A stretch of 16,014 nt of DNA from Cyanobacteria bacterium UBA7753 (GCA_002481545.1 DLEF01000012.1:1-16014); one strand, 5' to 3'; counted from the stretch's first letter, positions 1 to 7,267 are shown. Translations and numbers: made by a program. Notes: generated by a model not told the origin, from the sequence alone.

Positions 1-290
1 ACATCTGTTTCTTGAAATTACTTTATGCTACGGCAAGTCGTCAACTTCGGACTATCGTCCTGTCGTTTCCGTTGCCTCCGCTCCCCGAGGCTTCGCTCGT
101 CCGTAATTTCGCAGTTTCGCTTACGTTTTAGTCAAAACCGGTTGTGACAAGCACAACCCGAGCTATTACTTTTGTAGCGTACGTATTCCGCCCCATAGGG
201 ACTCTGCCGAAAAAAACAATTAAGTATTGTTTTTGAGAGGGGTTAATAGGGGTGCAACGCGGAGCGAATTAATATACCTAAAATAAAGGT
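1..290. other. GC-rich structured non-coding stretch
   Basis: No convincing gene is seen here on either strand. The first 260 bases are clearly richer in G and C than the rest of the window and contain several short inverted repeats: GCCTC (74-78) with GAGGC (87-91), and GGTTGTG (140-146) with CACAACC (152-158). The GAGCGAAGC-type wording on the minus strand resembles intergenic repeat material rather than coding sequence. It may be the end of a repeat or structured RNA that begins left of the window; which one cannot be told from this fragment. Confidence 0.35.
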
Positions 291-330
291 ACCTTTAACT
301 ATCACATTGTATAAAATGTTTACAAGCGCC

Positions 331-359
331 TTGCATAAAAATTTTGTTTTGTATAAGAT
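331..359 (+). promoter_or_regulatory. Putative promoter of rpsT
   Basis: TTGCAT (331-336) is followed after 17 bases by TAAGAT (354-359), a fair sigma-70-type promoter. Transcription would start near 366 and give a leader of about 75 nt before rpsT. In other bacteria the S20 gene is controlled through its leader; whether that applies here cannot be seen. Confidence 0.4.
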
Positions 360-439
360 AATTGTACTCACATCCTCGTAACGGATATGCGAAGTCATTA
401 ATTGCAAACTCCGATACAAAATTGAAAGGATAAATTAAA

Positions 440-706
440 ATGGCAAACATTAAATCAGCAAAGAAAAGAGTATTGGTAGCTGAAGCAAACAGACAAAGAA
501 ACATCGCTTGGAAGTCTTCTATCAAGACTGCTATGAAGAAAGTTCTTGAACTTGCTCAAGCAGGCGACAAAGACGCATTAAACGCTGCTTTATCAAAAGC
601 ATATCAATTATGCGACAAGGCTGTTTCTAAAGGTATTTTGCACAAAAATACCGCTGCAAGAAAGAAATCAAGACTTACTCTTGCTGTTAAGAAATTGGGC
701 GAATAA
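440..706 (+). CDS. rpsT: 30S ribosomal protein bS20
   Basis: This encodes an 88-aa, strongly basic, all-helical protein that matches bS20 along its whole length: MANIKSAKKR start, central helices with alternating Lys and Ala, and a C-terminal HKNTAARKKSRLT block. bS20 binds 16S rRNA and helps early assembly of the small ribosomal subunit. The ATG is preceded by GAAAGGAT at a normal distance. The gene stands alone, with its own promoter upstream and a strong terminator 30 bases downstream, as is common for rpsT. Length is typical of the family and nothing is missing. Confidence 0.97.
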   Translation: MANIKSAKKRVLVAEANRQRNIAWKSSIKTAMKKVLELAQAGDKDALNAALSKAYQLCDKAVSKGILHKNTAARKKSRLTLAVKKLGE

Positions 707-735
707 TCAACCCAATAAAGGTGTTATTAAGAGAG

Positions 736-765
736 AACCGTTGAAGATATCTTCAACGGTTTTTT
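736..765 (+). terminator. Rho-independent terminator of rpsT
   Basis: A perfect inverted repeat with two 13-base arms (736-748 and 749-761, beginning AACCGTTGAAG) runs directly into a T tract. It lies 30 bases after the rpsT stop codon. There is no A tract on its left side, so it should work mainly for the plus strand. Confidence 0.9.
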
Positions 766-806
766 AATTGTTTTTATTTATTCGTATTTCCTCCGACTAA
801 ATCTGA

Positions 807-1526
807 TTAAATCTGTCCGAGTAATGCCTTTGTCGTTGTTGCGGCAAATTCCGCCATCTTTGATTCAGCAGTCTCAAGCGATTGCGGAGCGGAATTGTTT
901 GCCAAATCGGAAATTGCACGAACTATCATAAACGGCACCCCGTTCTTTTCCGCGGTTTGAGCGATTGCCGCACCCTCCATCTCTGCAGCGGTTGCATTGA
1001 ATAACTCTTTCAATTCCTGCTTTTTTGTATTTGACGAAATGAAGGTATCGCCTGACGCGATTACACCTTTATGTATATTTATATCGAGTTTTGTTGTCTT
1101 GAGAGCATTTTCATACAATTCAATCAAACCATTATCGCCATAGAAATATGTCGGCTTATCGGACATTACGCCGTTGCAGATATATCCGACAGGATATCCG
1201 AGGGCTGACGCGTCAAAATCGTGTTGGACAAGAGAAGTCGCAATAACAATATCACCGACTTGTAAATCGTCCGCGATTCCTCCTGCAACGCCCGTATTTA
1301 TAATATAATCGGGAGCGAATTTATCAATAATATATTGTACCGTTATTGCGGAATTAACTTTTCCGACTCCGCTTTTTGCAACGATAACTTCATGCCCGTT
1401 CACGGTGCCCGACCATATCTCAAATCCGTGGTGGCTATGGTCTTTTATATCCGATAATATGGATTTCAAGCTATCTACTTCACAATCCATTGCGCCGATT
1501 ATGGCGAGTGTCTTTTTATGCGTCAT
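807..1526 (-). CDS. mtnN: 5'-methylthioadenosine/S-adenosylhomocysteine nucleosidase
   Basis: This is a 239-aa Pfs/MtnN nucleosidase. It cleaves adenine from S-adenosylhomocysteine and methylthioadenosine in the cytoplasm, removing the by-products of methylation and polyamine synthesis. Family marks seen: GAMDCEV at residues 11-17 (catalytic-site Glu16), TGVAGG at 78-83, the LVQHDFDASALGYPVG stretch from 99, SGDTF at 158-162, AEMEG at 181-185 (ribose-binding Glu184) and the catalytic Asp207 in VRAISDLA. Length is normal. The start codon overlaps the last 11 nt of luxS, so the two are almost surely co-transcribed and translationally coupled. Its product S-ribosylhomocysteine is the substrate of LuxS. 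Confidence 0.96.
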   Translation of the reverse strand: MTHKKTLAIIGAMDCEVDSLKSILSDIKDHSHHGFEIWSGTVNGHEVIVAKSGVGKVNSAITVQYIIDKFAPDYIINTGVAGGIADDLQVGDIVIATSLVQHDFDASALGYPVGYICNGVMSDKPTYFYGDNGLIELYENALKTTKLDINIHKGVIASGDTFISSNTKKQELKELFNATAAEMEGAAIAQTAEKNGVPFMIVRAISDLANNSAPQSLETAESKMAEFAATTTKALLGQI

Positions 1527-1980
1527 AATTCATCTTCTCCACAGTCCAATTTGAAAGGATATGATATACTTCGTCAGCCAATTTTTTAGCCCCTGCGAGG
1601 TCATGTTCTTTGTAGTTTCCGCATTCCTGTCTTTTTGCGCCAGGGATTTCGCCTTCAAATTCACTTATGAATTTGAAAGTATCTTTCAATAAATCAAGTA
1701 CGGTTTGGTTATCCATTTTATCCCTGACGATAAAATAAAACCCCGTTCTACAGCCCATAGGACCGACGTAGATAATATTTTTTGAATATTCCGGATTGTT
1801 TCTTACATAAGTTGCAAACAAGTGTTCTATCGTATGCCCGACAGGGGTAGGAATATAATCACCTTTGTTCGGCTCCTTCATTCTTATATCGTATGTTACG
1901 ATATCATCATCTATTCTTGAGATATACAATCCTTTTTTCAATTTGTCATGGTTTACCTGAAAACTTTTTATTTTTTCCAT
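1516..1980 (-). CDS. luxS: S-ribosylhomocysteine lyase (AI-2 synthesis)
   Basis: This encodes a full-length 154-aa LuxS. The enzyme splits S-ribosylhomocysteine into homocysteine and DPD, the precursor of the signal AI-2. The metal site is complete: HTIEH at residues 49-53 supplies two His ligands and Cys120 in QECGNY the third. The catalytic Cys77 sits in GPMGCRTG. The ATG is preceded on the minus strand by GGAGAG (1987-1992) with a 6-nt spacer. It is the first gene of a luxS-mtnN pair; its last 11 nt overlap mtnN. No methionine-recycling gene lies next to it. No AI-2 receptor or transporter is in the window, so it may serve methyl-cycle detoxification, signalling or both. Confidence 0.97.
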   Translation of the reverse strand: MEKIKSFQVNHDKLKKGLYISRIDDDIVTYDIRMKEPNKGDYIPTPVGHTIEHLFATYVRNNPEYSKNIIYVGPMGCRTGFYFIVRDKMDNQTVLDLLKDTFKFISEFEGEIPGAKRQECGNYKEHDLAGAKKLADEVYHILSNWTVEKMNYDA

Positions 1981-2089
1981 TTTAGACTCTCCGTTCCTTT
2001 TTTATGTTTATTTACCCTATTTTATCAAAAAATTAATCAATGGGTTAAAAATAGCAAAAAATATTTTTTCGAGGTTTAAAACATGTGTA

Positions 2090-2869
2090 ATGAAGATTTT
2101 ACCGAAAATAAATTTTATCAGCCAAATAAAAGCGAAACCGACACCAAGACCGAAACAAGTTACCCGCCCTACATTTGAAACGGCATCTGCAGACGGTTGT
2201 GTTGTACACTCGGAAATGCCTGTCTTTTATAAAGACGGATTGGCAAAACTTTCGACAAAGTGTTATCCTTCATACAGCGCATATGAATCCCATGCCATAA
2301 CGACACAGATTACGGATGAGAGCGGTAGACTAATGGGGGATTATTCATATTCTTTAGATCCAATCGAAAGAACAATAGATTACGGATATATAAAAACAAA
2401 ACACGATTTCAGACATAAGGGAGTCGCAGAAATAATGAGGCTTTCCAGCCTAATGGAATTAAAAGAAAACAGCCTTCAATCTATAAAAATAGACGCACTT
2501 TCAGAGGCTGTTCCGTTTCATTCAAAATACAAATTTCAACCTGATTTGAAAGGTAAAAATTCAACGTTAACTATCTTAGACAGTATTGTTAACAAAACAA
2601 AAGCTGATGAAAAAGATAAAAAAGGTGCCGAAAAACTCATAAAAAAGATAGTAAATGACGGCGAAGAAGACCCCATAAATCTGACCAAGGGCGAAGCTAA
2701 AGAAGTAAACGGTTATATTGCAAAATACATAAAGAAAAACCAAAACAATTGGGAGGACACTAATTTCCACCACTGTTTACCGATGATTTTGACGAACAAA
2801 CAGGTAAATAAATTTTCAAGTTTCTTTAACAAACTTTTCCAAAAACACGGAATTGATTACACGATTTAA
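2090..2869 (+). CDS. GNAT-like acetyltransferase-fold protein, tandem copy 1
   Basis: This 259-aa protein appears to contain a divergent GNAT (acetyltransferase) core. The acetyl-CoA loop is probably FRHKGVA at residues 107-113 (R-x-x-G-x-A pattern) leading into a helix, followed by a strand and HSKYKF at 144-149, which matches the usual last GNAT motif. N-terminal residues 1-35 are basic and Pro-rich and end in RPTFETASADGCVVH, shared with the next gene. The C-terminal 100 residues are Lys-rich and helical and unrecognised. The start is uncertain: GAGG at 2071-2074 is 15 nt away, rather far, but the N-terminus aligns with that of copy 2, which supports 2090. The substrate is unknown. No signal peptide is seen. 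Confidence 0.7.
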   Translation: MKILPKINFISQIKAKPTPRPKQVTRPTFETASADGCVVHSEMPVFYKDGLAKLSTKCYPSYSAYESHAITTQITDESGRLMGDYSYSLDPIERTIDYGYIKTKHDFRHKGVAEIMRLSSLMELKENSLQSIKIDALSEAVPFHSKYKFQPDLKGKNSTLTILDSIVNKTKADEKDKKGAEKLIKKIVNDGEEDPINLTKGEAKEVNGYIAKYIKKNQNNWEDTNFHHCLPMILTNKQVNKFSSFFNKLFQKHGIDYTI

Positions 2870-2880
2870 GGGCATTAGTA

Positions 2881-3678
2881 ATGAGAATATTCTCAGGATT
2901 AAATATATTTAACAGATTCAGACAAGCAGGCAAAACCGTCAAGCCACAGGCTCCGATGACTGCTCCGACATCACTTACACGCCCAACTTTCAGGACAGCT
3001 GCAACAGACGGATGTGTCGTCCACGCAAGCATTCCCGTCGTTTATAAAGACGGGCAAGGGACACTTTCAACAATCTGTGACGACGTAATGGAAGGGGTAG
3101 TTTTTCATCATATTAAAACCGTTCTAAGAAATGCAAACGGACAGCAAATGGGGAAATATTCTTACACCATGGATACAAGAGGGAAAGAAATTGCTTGCGG
3201 TTATATAAAGACAGACGAGCCTTTCAGACATAGAGGCATAGCAGAGATAATGCGCCTGTCAAGCATTATGGAGATAAAAGAAAACAAAATATCCAAGCTT
3301 GAAATATTGGCACTGCCGAACGCCATTCCATTCCATTCAAAATACAAATTCTCTTCTAATATACAAGATAAGTACAAAGCTTTATCTGTATTAGACAGCA
3401 TAGCAAATAAAACGGAAGTTGATGATAAATATAAAAAAGCCGCATTAAAGTATAGAAAAGTCTTAAAAAAGATGGGTTTTGTACCGTCGCTTGACGAAAA
3501 AAGCGCGAAATCGGTTAATAAATTTATAGACAAATATATAGAAGGAAACAAAAACAACTGGGATAAAGCAAATTTTGGAGAAGGTTTGCCGATGATTTTA
3601 ACGGATAAAGACATCCAACAAAATTCCGAATTTTTTAATCAACTTTTCCAAAAACACGGCATTGATTATACGGTTTAA
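2881..3678 (+). CDS. GNAT-like acetyltransferase-fold protein, tandem copy 2
   Basis: This 265-aa protein is a clear paralogue of the upstream gene. Shared blocks include RPTFRTAATDGCVVH (34-48), the presumed acetyl-CoA loop FRHRGIA (115-121) with the following helix AEIMRLSSIMEIKEN, HSKYKF (152-157), and an almost identical tail ending LFQKHGIDYT. The nucleotide sequences of the last 40 bases are also nearly the same, which suggests a fairly recent duplication or gene conversion. The start lies 11 nt after the stop of copy 1, and AAGGG (2868-2872) overlapping that stop provides a ribosome binding site 8 nt away, so translation is likely coupled. The GNAT assignment is by motif only; substrate unknown. 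Confidence 0.72.
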   Translation: MRIFSGLNIFNRFRQAGKTVKPQAPMTAPTSLTRPTFRTAATDGCVVHASIPVVYKDGQGTLSTICDDVMEGVVFHHIKTVLRNANGQQMGKYSYTMDTRGKEIACGYIKTDEPFRHRGIAEIMRLSSIMEIKENKISKLEILALPNAIPFHSKYKFSSNIQDKYKALSVLDSIANKTEVDDKYKKAALKYRKVLKKMGFVPSLDEKSAKSVNKFIDKYIEGNKNNWDKANFGEGLPMILTDKDIQQNSEFFNQLFQKHGIDYTV

Positions 3679-3804
3679 AAACGCGTAAATAATTATAAAT
3701 TCTATATATGTTTTTTGTTGATATAATTGAGTTTTCCGCTTTATAATTTATCGTATTTGCGATTTCAATTTTTCATACATACGGATGAGATATCAGTATT
3801 TACC

Positions 3805-3833
3805 TTGATGTCATGCCAAATTTACGATAAAAT
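3805..3833 (+). promoter_or_regulatory. Candidate promoter before the glycosyltransferase gene
   Basis: TTGATG (3805-3810) and TAAAAT (3828-3833) are 17 bases apart. The predicted start near 3840 would fall on the ribosome binding site GGAG (3840-3843), leaving an extremely short leader, so the real promoter may lie elsewhere in the 175-base gap after the GNAT pair. Confidence 0.35.
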
Positions 3834-3853
3834 TTGATTGGAGAATTATTATT

Positions 3854-5407
3854 ATGAAATTAATCATTTACCTTTTGTACATCTATTTAACGATTTACAC
3901 GTTATATTATATCGTTATGGCGGCTGTTGCCGTAAAACGTAAAAAAGAAAAACCGCAGGATAGTGAAGACAGATTAAACAATTTCTGCGTTGTTGTCTAT
4001 TCTCACAACGATGAAAAAACTGTTGAAAACCTTATAAAACAGCTTAAACATCAAACATACCCTTCATCACATTATACAATCCAACTTATATTGGATAACT
4101 GTTCCGACAAGTCGGAATTTCTTTTCCAAGGGGATATTGATGTCAATATTATGAATATTAAAAATGTCGATACAATCGGCAAAGATCAGGCATTCTCAAT
4201 CATTACGGAAAAATATTCCGCAATACAGGATTTGGATGCCTATGTATTTTTAGACGCTAAATATTATGTCGGAGGCGACTTCTTAGAAAAAATAAACCAT
4301 AATTTACAAAAAGAAGATGTCGTGACAGGTGCGACGACATTGATATGCAGTGATAAACCGTCACTGTTGGAAAACATTAAATATTCATATAATTTATATG
4401 TTACAAATTTCTTGTTCAAAGCAAGAAATATTTTCAATTTAAGCAACCTTGTTAACGCGAATATCCTTGCCATAAAAAAGAAAGCTATTGATGAGATTGG
4501 AACAACTGATTTCCGTACCACTACGGACGAATTAAAATATACTTTGAAACTTTCAAAAGCAGGGTATAAAACAGGGTTCAGCAATGATGTAAAAGTTTAT
4601 ACAACGTTTGATAACTACGATGACAGAATACCGTCACTATCCGCGAGAGTACATCTTTTCTGCGAAAATCTTTTCAAGATTGGAGCATCAAACTTGAATT
4701 TTACGGAGCTTGTATTCTCACTCATTTATCCGAACTGCCTGACTTTGGCATTAGGTTATTATCTCGTATTTGACTATGCGTTCCACGTAAAAAGTTTATT
4801 AAATTATTACGTAGTAGGAACAGAGATTGCGCTGTTTATTATAGCGTTCTGCGTCAGCCTGTTCCCGTCCAAGATACACTCAAAAGAACATTTTTACCTG
4901 TTCTGTTATCCTATTTATTCTATCTGCAAGGTAACTTACAACTTCCCTCCGTTCAGATGGATTAGAAATTGTCTGTTTAAAGATAAAAGTGATACCAAAA
5001 TCGAAAAATTTGACGTTCAAGCATACGTTTACGACGGACAAAGATATTATCCGTGCAAGCTTGAAATTGTCTCGGAATCTAAGTTTACAAAAATCATTTT
5101 CCACAACAAAAACAAAAAATACAAAACAAAAAATCACTTAAGAGCAGTCGATGCAATACAAGAAATCGCGCAAAAACTGGACGCATACGGTTACAGCTTG
5201 AGACTGTGCCAATGCTGCAAATATTTTGAACCAAATATCGACGGCAGTGTAAACCAAATAAAAGGTTTCTGCAAATATCCGTTCTCTGACAGAACTCCGG
5301 GGGATATCTTATCCACCCTGATTTGGAACGCATGCGACGCTTATGAAAAGAGCAATGTTGTCAGTTTCATTGACGCTATCGCATCGAAACAGGACGAAGA
5401 AAAATAA
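3854..5407 (+). CDS. Membrane family-2 glycosyltransferase with Cys-rich C-terminal domain
   Basis: This 517-aa protein has the plan of processive or cellulose-synthase-like GT2 enzymes. There is one membrane helix at residues 3-25, a cytoplasmic GT-A domain starting NFCVVVYSHNDE (43-54), then hydrophobic helices near 285-308 and 317-337 and a shorter one near 346-360, and a cytoplasmic tail. Residues 452-494 of the tail carry five Cys (452, 454, 455, 473, 494), possibly a metal site. Two catalytic positions look altered: the usual DxD is DAK (134-136), and the later acid motif is TTDE (223-226) with no QxxRW after it. It may therefore act on an unusual substrate or be non-catalytic. GGAG at 3840-3843 precedes the ATG. 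The stop abuts the start of the next gene. Confidence 0.8.
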   Translation: MKLIIYLLYIYLTIYTLYYIVMAAVAVKRKKEKPQDSEDRLNNFCVVVYSHNDEKTVENLIKQLKHQTYPSSHYTIQLILDNCSDKSEFLFQGDIDVNIMNIKNVDTIGKDQAFSIITEKYSAIQDLDAYVFLDAKYYVGGDFLEKINHNLQKEDVVTGATTLICSDKPSLLENIKYSYNLYVTNFLFKARNIFNLSNLVNANILAIKKKAIDEIGTTDFRTTTDELKYTLKLSKAGYKTGFSNDVKVYTTFDNYDDRIPSLSARVHLFCENLFKIGASNLNFTELVFSLIYPNCLTLALGYYLVFDYAFHVKSLLNYYVVGTEIALFIIAFCVSLFPSKIHSKEHFYLFCYPIYSICKVTYNFPPFRWIRNCLFKDKSDTKIEKFDVQAYVYDGQRYYPCKLEIVSESKFTKIIFHNKNKKYKTKNHLRAVDAIQEIAQKLDAYGYSLRLCQCCKYFEPNIDGSVNQIKGFCKYPFSDRTPGDILSTLIWNACDAYEKSNVVSFIDAIASKQDEEK

Positions 5408-6514
5408 ATGTCCCCGACGAGCGCTTATATTCATATACCTTTTTGCCGTGGGGGAAAATGCAATTATTGTTCGTTTACGTCTTTCCCCGATACGGATAAA
5501 AAAGACAAATATTTTTCCTGTTTGGAAGAAGAAATTAATACGTACTATAAAGGTAAAAAATTAAAAACATTATACTTCGGAGGCGGGACCCCGTCTGCGA
5601 TTGAGACAAAATATTTATCAAAAATTTACAAAAATTTTAACTTAGAAAATAATGCAGAAAAAACAATTGAAGTAAACCCCAATGATGTCAACCAAACATA
5701 TATGACCGAGCTTTATGATATCGGATTTAACCGAATAAGCATGGGAGCCCAGAGTTTTGATGATGATATTTTAAAAACTATCGGCAGACGCCATAGTGCA
5801 AAAGAGATATACAAAGCCGTCGAAACAATAAAAAATGCGGGGTTTAAAAATATCAGTATCGATTTGATATACGGTCTCCCTAATCAAACCTTGGAGGGAT
5901 TCCGACACGACCTGACAGAAGCACTCAACCTTGGTATACAACATTTATCTCTGTATGGGTTAAAGATAGAAGAGGGATGTTATTTTTATAAACACCCGCC
6001 CAAAAATCTGCCTGACGGAGATATGCAGGCGGATATGTATTTGCTTGCGGGAGATATTACAAAAGACTATGGGTTTGAACATTACGAAATAAGCAATTAT
6101 TCACTGCCAAATTATTACTCAAGACACAATACAAACTATTGGAAAGCCAATGAATATTACGGATTCGGAATATCCGCCCACGGCTATGTTGACGGAGTAA
6201 GATACGGAAACGCCGAAACTTTTGATGATTATTTTAAGGCTCCTGCTACGCATAAACAAACAAAAGTTTTAACCGAACAGGAAAAGTTAGAGGAAAAAAT
6301 ATTCTTAGGGTTTAGACTCTCTAATGGGATAAATATTGAAGAAATAAACAACGAATTTAATATCAATTTTAAGAAAAAATATAAGACCGTTTTAGACAAA
6401 TATTTATCCACGGAGCACATAGAGGAAACGCAGACAGGATACAGGTTATCCGACGATAAAAACCATAACGGATTTTTGGTAAGTAATGTTATTTTATCCG
6501 AGTTTTTAGGGTAA
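5408..6514 (+). CDS. hemW: HemW-type radical SAM protein
   Basis: This 368-aa protein belongs to the HemN/HemW radical SAM family. HemW is a cytoplasmic haem chaperone; many such proteins were earlier called oxygen-independent coproporphyrinogen oxidases. Family blocks: YIHIPFC (7-13), YFGGGTPS (56-63), IEVNPND, GFNRISMGAQSFDDD, IDLIYGLPNQT and HYEISNY, followed by the HemN C-terminal domain. The length fits HemW rather than HemN (about 450 aa). One oddity: the cluster motif reads C13-RGGK-C18-NY-C21, that is CX4CX2C, where the family has CX3CX2C. The codons are clear and in frame. The ATG follows immediately after the glycosyltransferase stop; AGGA at 5391-5394 is the nearest ribosome binding site, 13 nt away. 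Confidence 0.87.
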   Translation: MSPTSAYIHIPFCRGGKCNYCSFTSFPDTDKKDKYFSCLEEEINTYYKGKKLKTLYFGGGTPSAIETKYLSKIYKNFNLENNAEKTIEVNPNDVNQTYMTELYDIGFNRISMGAQSFDDDILKTIGRRHSAKEIYKAVETIKNAGFKNISIDLIYGLPNQTLEGFRHDLTEALNLGIQHLSLYGLKIEEGCYFYKHPPKNLPDGDMQADMYLLAGDITKDYGFEHYEISNYSLPNYYSRHNTNYWKANEYYGFGISAHGYVDGVRYGNAETFDDYFKAPATHKQTKVLTEQEKLEEKIFLGFRLSNGINIEEINNEFNINFKKKYKTVLDKYLSTEHIEETQTGYRLSDDKNHNGFLVSNVILSEFLG

Positions 6515-6518
6515 AAAT

Positions 6519-6836
6519 TTATAAAGCTTGCGCATCGTCAGGTCGTTTAAACGGTACAATATTAGAAAGCTCTTTTTCTATTTTCCTTGATTGTTCAAGC
6601 AATTCCAGATTTGTTTGTATTCTTAAAAAATATCCTTTTGAAAGCCCGAAATATTTTGTAAGCCTTAAATCAGTATCAGCCGTGATACTTCTTTGTCCTC
6701 TTATTATTGCATTTATCCTGTTTGACGGAACGCCGATTGCAATTGCCAAAGCATTTTGAGAAATATTTAACGGTTTTAAAAACTCTTCCGATAGGATTTC
6801 TCCGATTTTAGGTATTGGGATTAATTCTTCTGTCAT
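6519..6836 (-). CDS. higA: HigA-family antitoxin (XRE helix-turn-helix)
   Basis: This 105-aa DNA-binding protein matches the HigA/VapI group: an N-terminal PxxxGEIL-like segment, EEFLKPLNISQNALA, then the helix-turn-helix IAIGVPSNRINAIIRGQRSIT and LRLTKYFGLSKGYFLRIQ (roughly residues 15-75). It should neutralise the toxin encoded just upstream and repress the operon. The gene has its own good ribosome binding site, AGGAG at 6849-6845 on the minus strand, 8 nt before the ATG. It is the second gene after higB, the usual order in HigBA systems, but a 77-nt gap separates them. It ends 4 nt from the stop of the convergent hemW gene. Confidence 0.9.
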   Translation of the reverse strand: MTEELIPIPKIGEILSEEFLKPLNISQNALAIAIGVPSNRINAIIRGQRSITADTDLRLTKYFGLSKGYFLRIQTNLELLEQSRKIEKELSNIVPFKRPDDAQAL

Positions 6837-6861
6837 ATTATGTGCTCCTATATATATTATA

Positions 6862-6873
6862 TACTACGTAGTA
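6862..6873. promoter_or_regulatory. Palindrome in the higB-higA gap, possible operator
   Basis: TACTACGTAGTA is a perfect 12-base palindrome between higB and higA, about 26 nt upstream of the higA start. It could be a HigA operator at an internal antitoxin promoter. A 12-base palindrome in AT-rich DNA is only modest evidence. Confidence 0.35.
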
Positions 6874-6913
6874 CGTATAAACAACCCCTTACACAAAAAC
6901 ATTGTAAATATTC

Positions 6914-7195
6914 TTAATGATAATCAACTATTTCTACATTATAGGCATTATTATCCTGCCATTCAAAACATATACGGTATTGTTGATTTATCCGAATAGA
7001 GTATTGTCCTTTTCTGTCACCTGCCAATTGCTCTAAGTAATTAGAAGGCGGAATTTTTAAATCAGAAACATTTGCTGCGGCATCTATTTCATATAACTTT
7101 ATTAAAGCTCGTCTTTGTATTTCTTGCGGTAATTTTTTAGAAAATATGCCTTTAAATATTTTTTGAGTTTCTTTGCATTTAAACGATTTTATCAT
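6914..7195 (-). CDS. higB: HigB-family toxin (RelE superfamily mRNA interferase)
   Basis: This 93-aa protein matches HigB toxins throughout: MIKSFKCKETQKIF start, LPPQ-like KLPQEIQRRALIKL helix, LKIPPSNYLEQLAGDRKGQYSIRINQQYRICFEW, and a C-terminal DYH (91-93). In studied HigB proteins the Asp-Tyr-His end forms part of the active site that cuts ribosome-bound mRNA, and here it is intact, so the toxin is probably functional. No strong ribosome binding site precedes the ATG, so translation may be weak, which suits a toxin. It is transcribed divergently from the small gene at 7382, with a palindrome in the shared upstream region. Confidence 0.92.
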   Translation of the reverse strand: MIKSFKCKETQKIFKGIFSKKLPQEIQRRALIKLYEIDAAANVSDLKIPPSNYLEQLAGDRKGQYSIRINQQYRICFEWQDNNAYNVEIVDYH

Positions 7196-7249
7196 GGTTT
7201 AATAATAGCATATTTCAAGTCATAATACTATATTTGACCTTTTTATATT

Positions 7250-7267
7250 TTGTTCAAATTTGAACAA
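7250..7267. promoter_or_regulatory. 18-bp perfect palindrome between higB and the small gene
   Basis: TTGTTCAAATTTGAACAA is perfectly self-complementary over 18 bases. It lies in the 186-base divergent region, 55 bases upstream of higB and 115 bases upstream of the 56-aa gene. It is not followed by a T tract, so an operator is likelier than a terminator. HigA is the nearest candidate ligand, but the sequence does not resemble the palindrome at 6862-6873 closely. The half-site order (GTTC first, GAAC second) is opposite to the LexA box. Confidence 0.5.

Noticed and set aside
295..525. 76-aa frame on the minus strand over the rpsT start
   Set aside because: It overlaps the promoter, leader and start of rpsT in antisense, has no ribosome binding site and looks like random sequence.
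2083..2178. 31-codon frame starting MCNEDFTENK with better ribosome-site spacing than the GNAT gene
   Set aside because: It ends inside the GNAT gene and has no protein-like features; the GNAT start at 2090 is backed by alignment with its paralogue. A leader-peptide role cannot be excluded but has no support.
5408..5475. Frameshift in the HemW cluster motif
   Set aside because: The frame is open through the motif with correct family sequence on both sides, so the extra residue is a 3-base insertion and not a frameshift.
7250..7267. LexA box
   Set aside because: The half-sites are in the order GTTC...GAAC with a 6-base gap, the reverse of the GAAC-N4-GTTC arrangement of the usual Gram-positive/cyanobacterial-type box.
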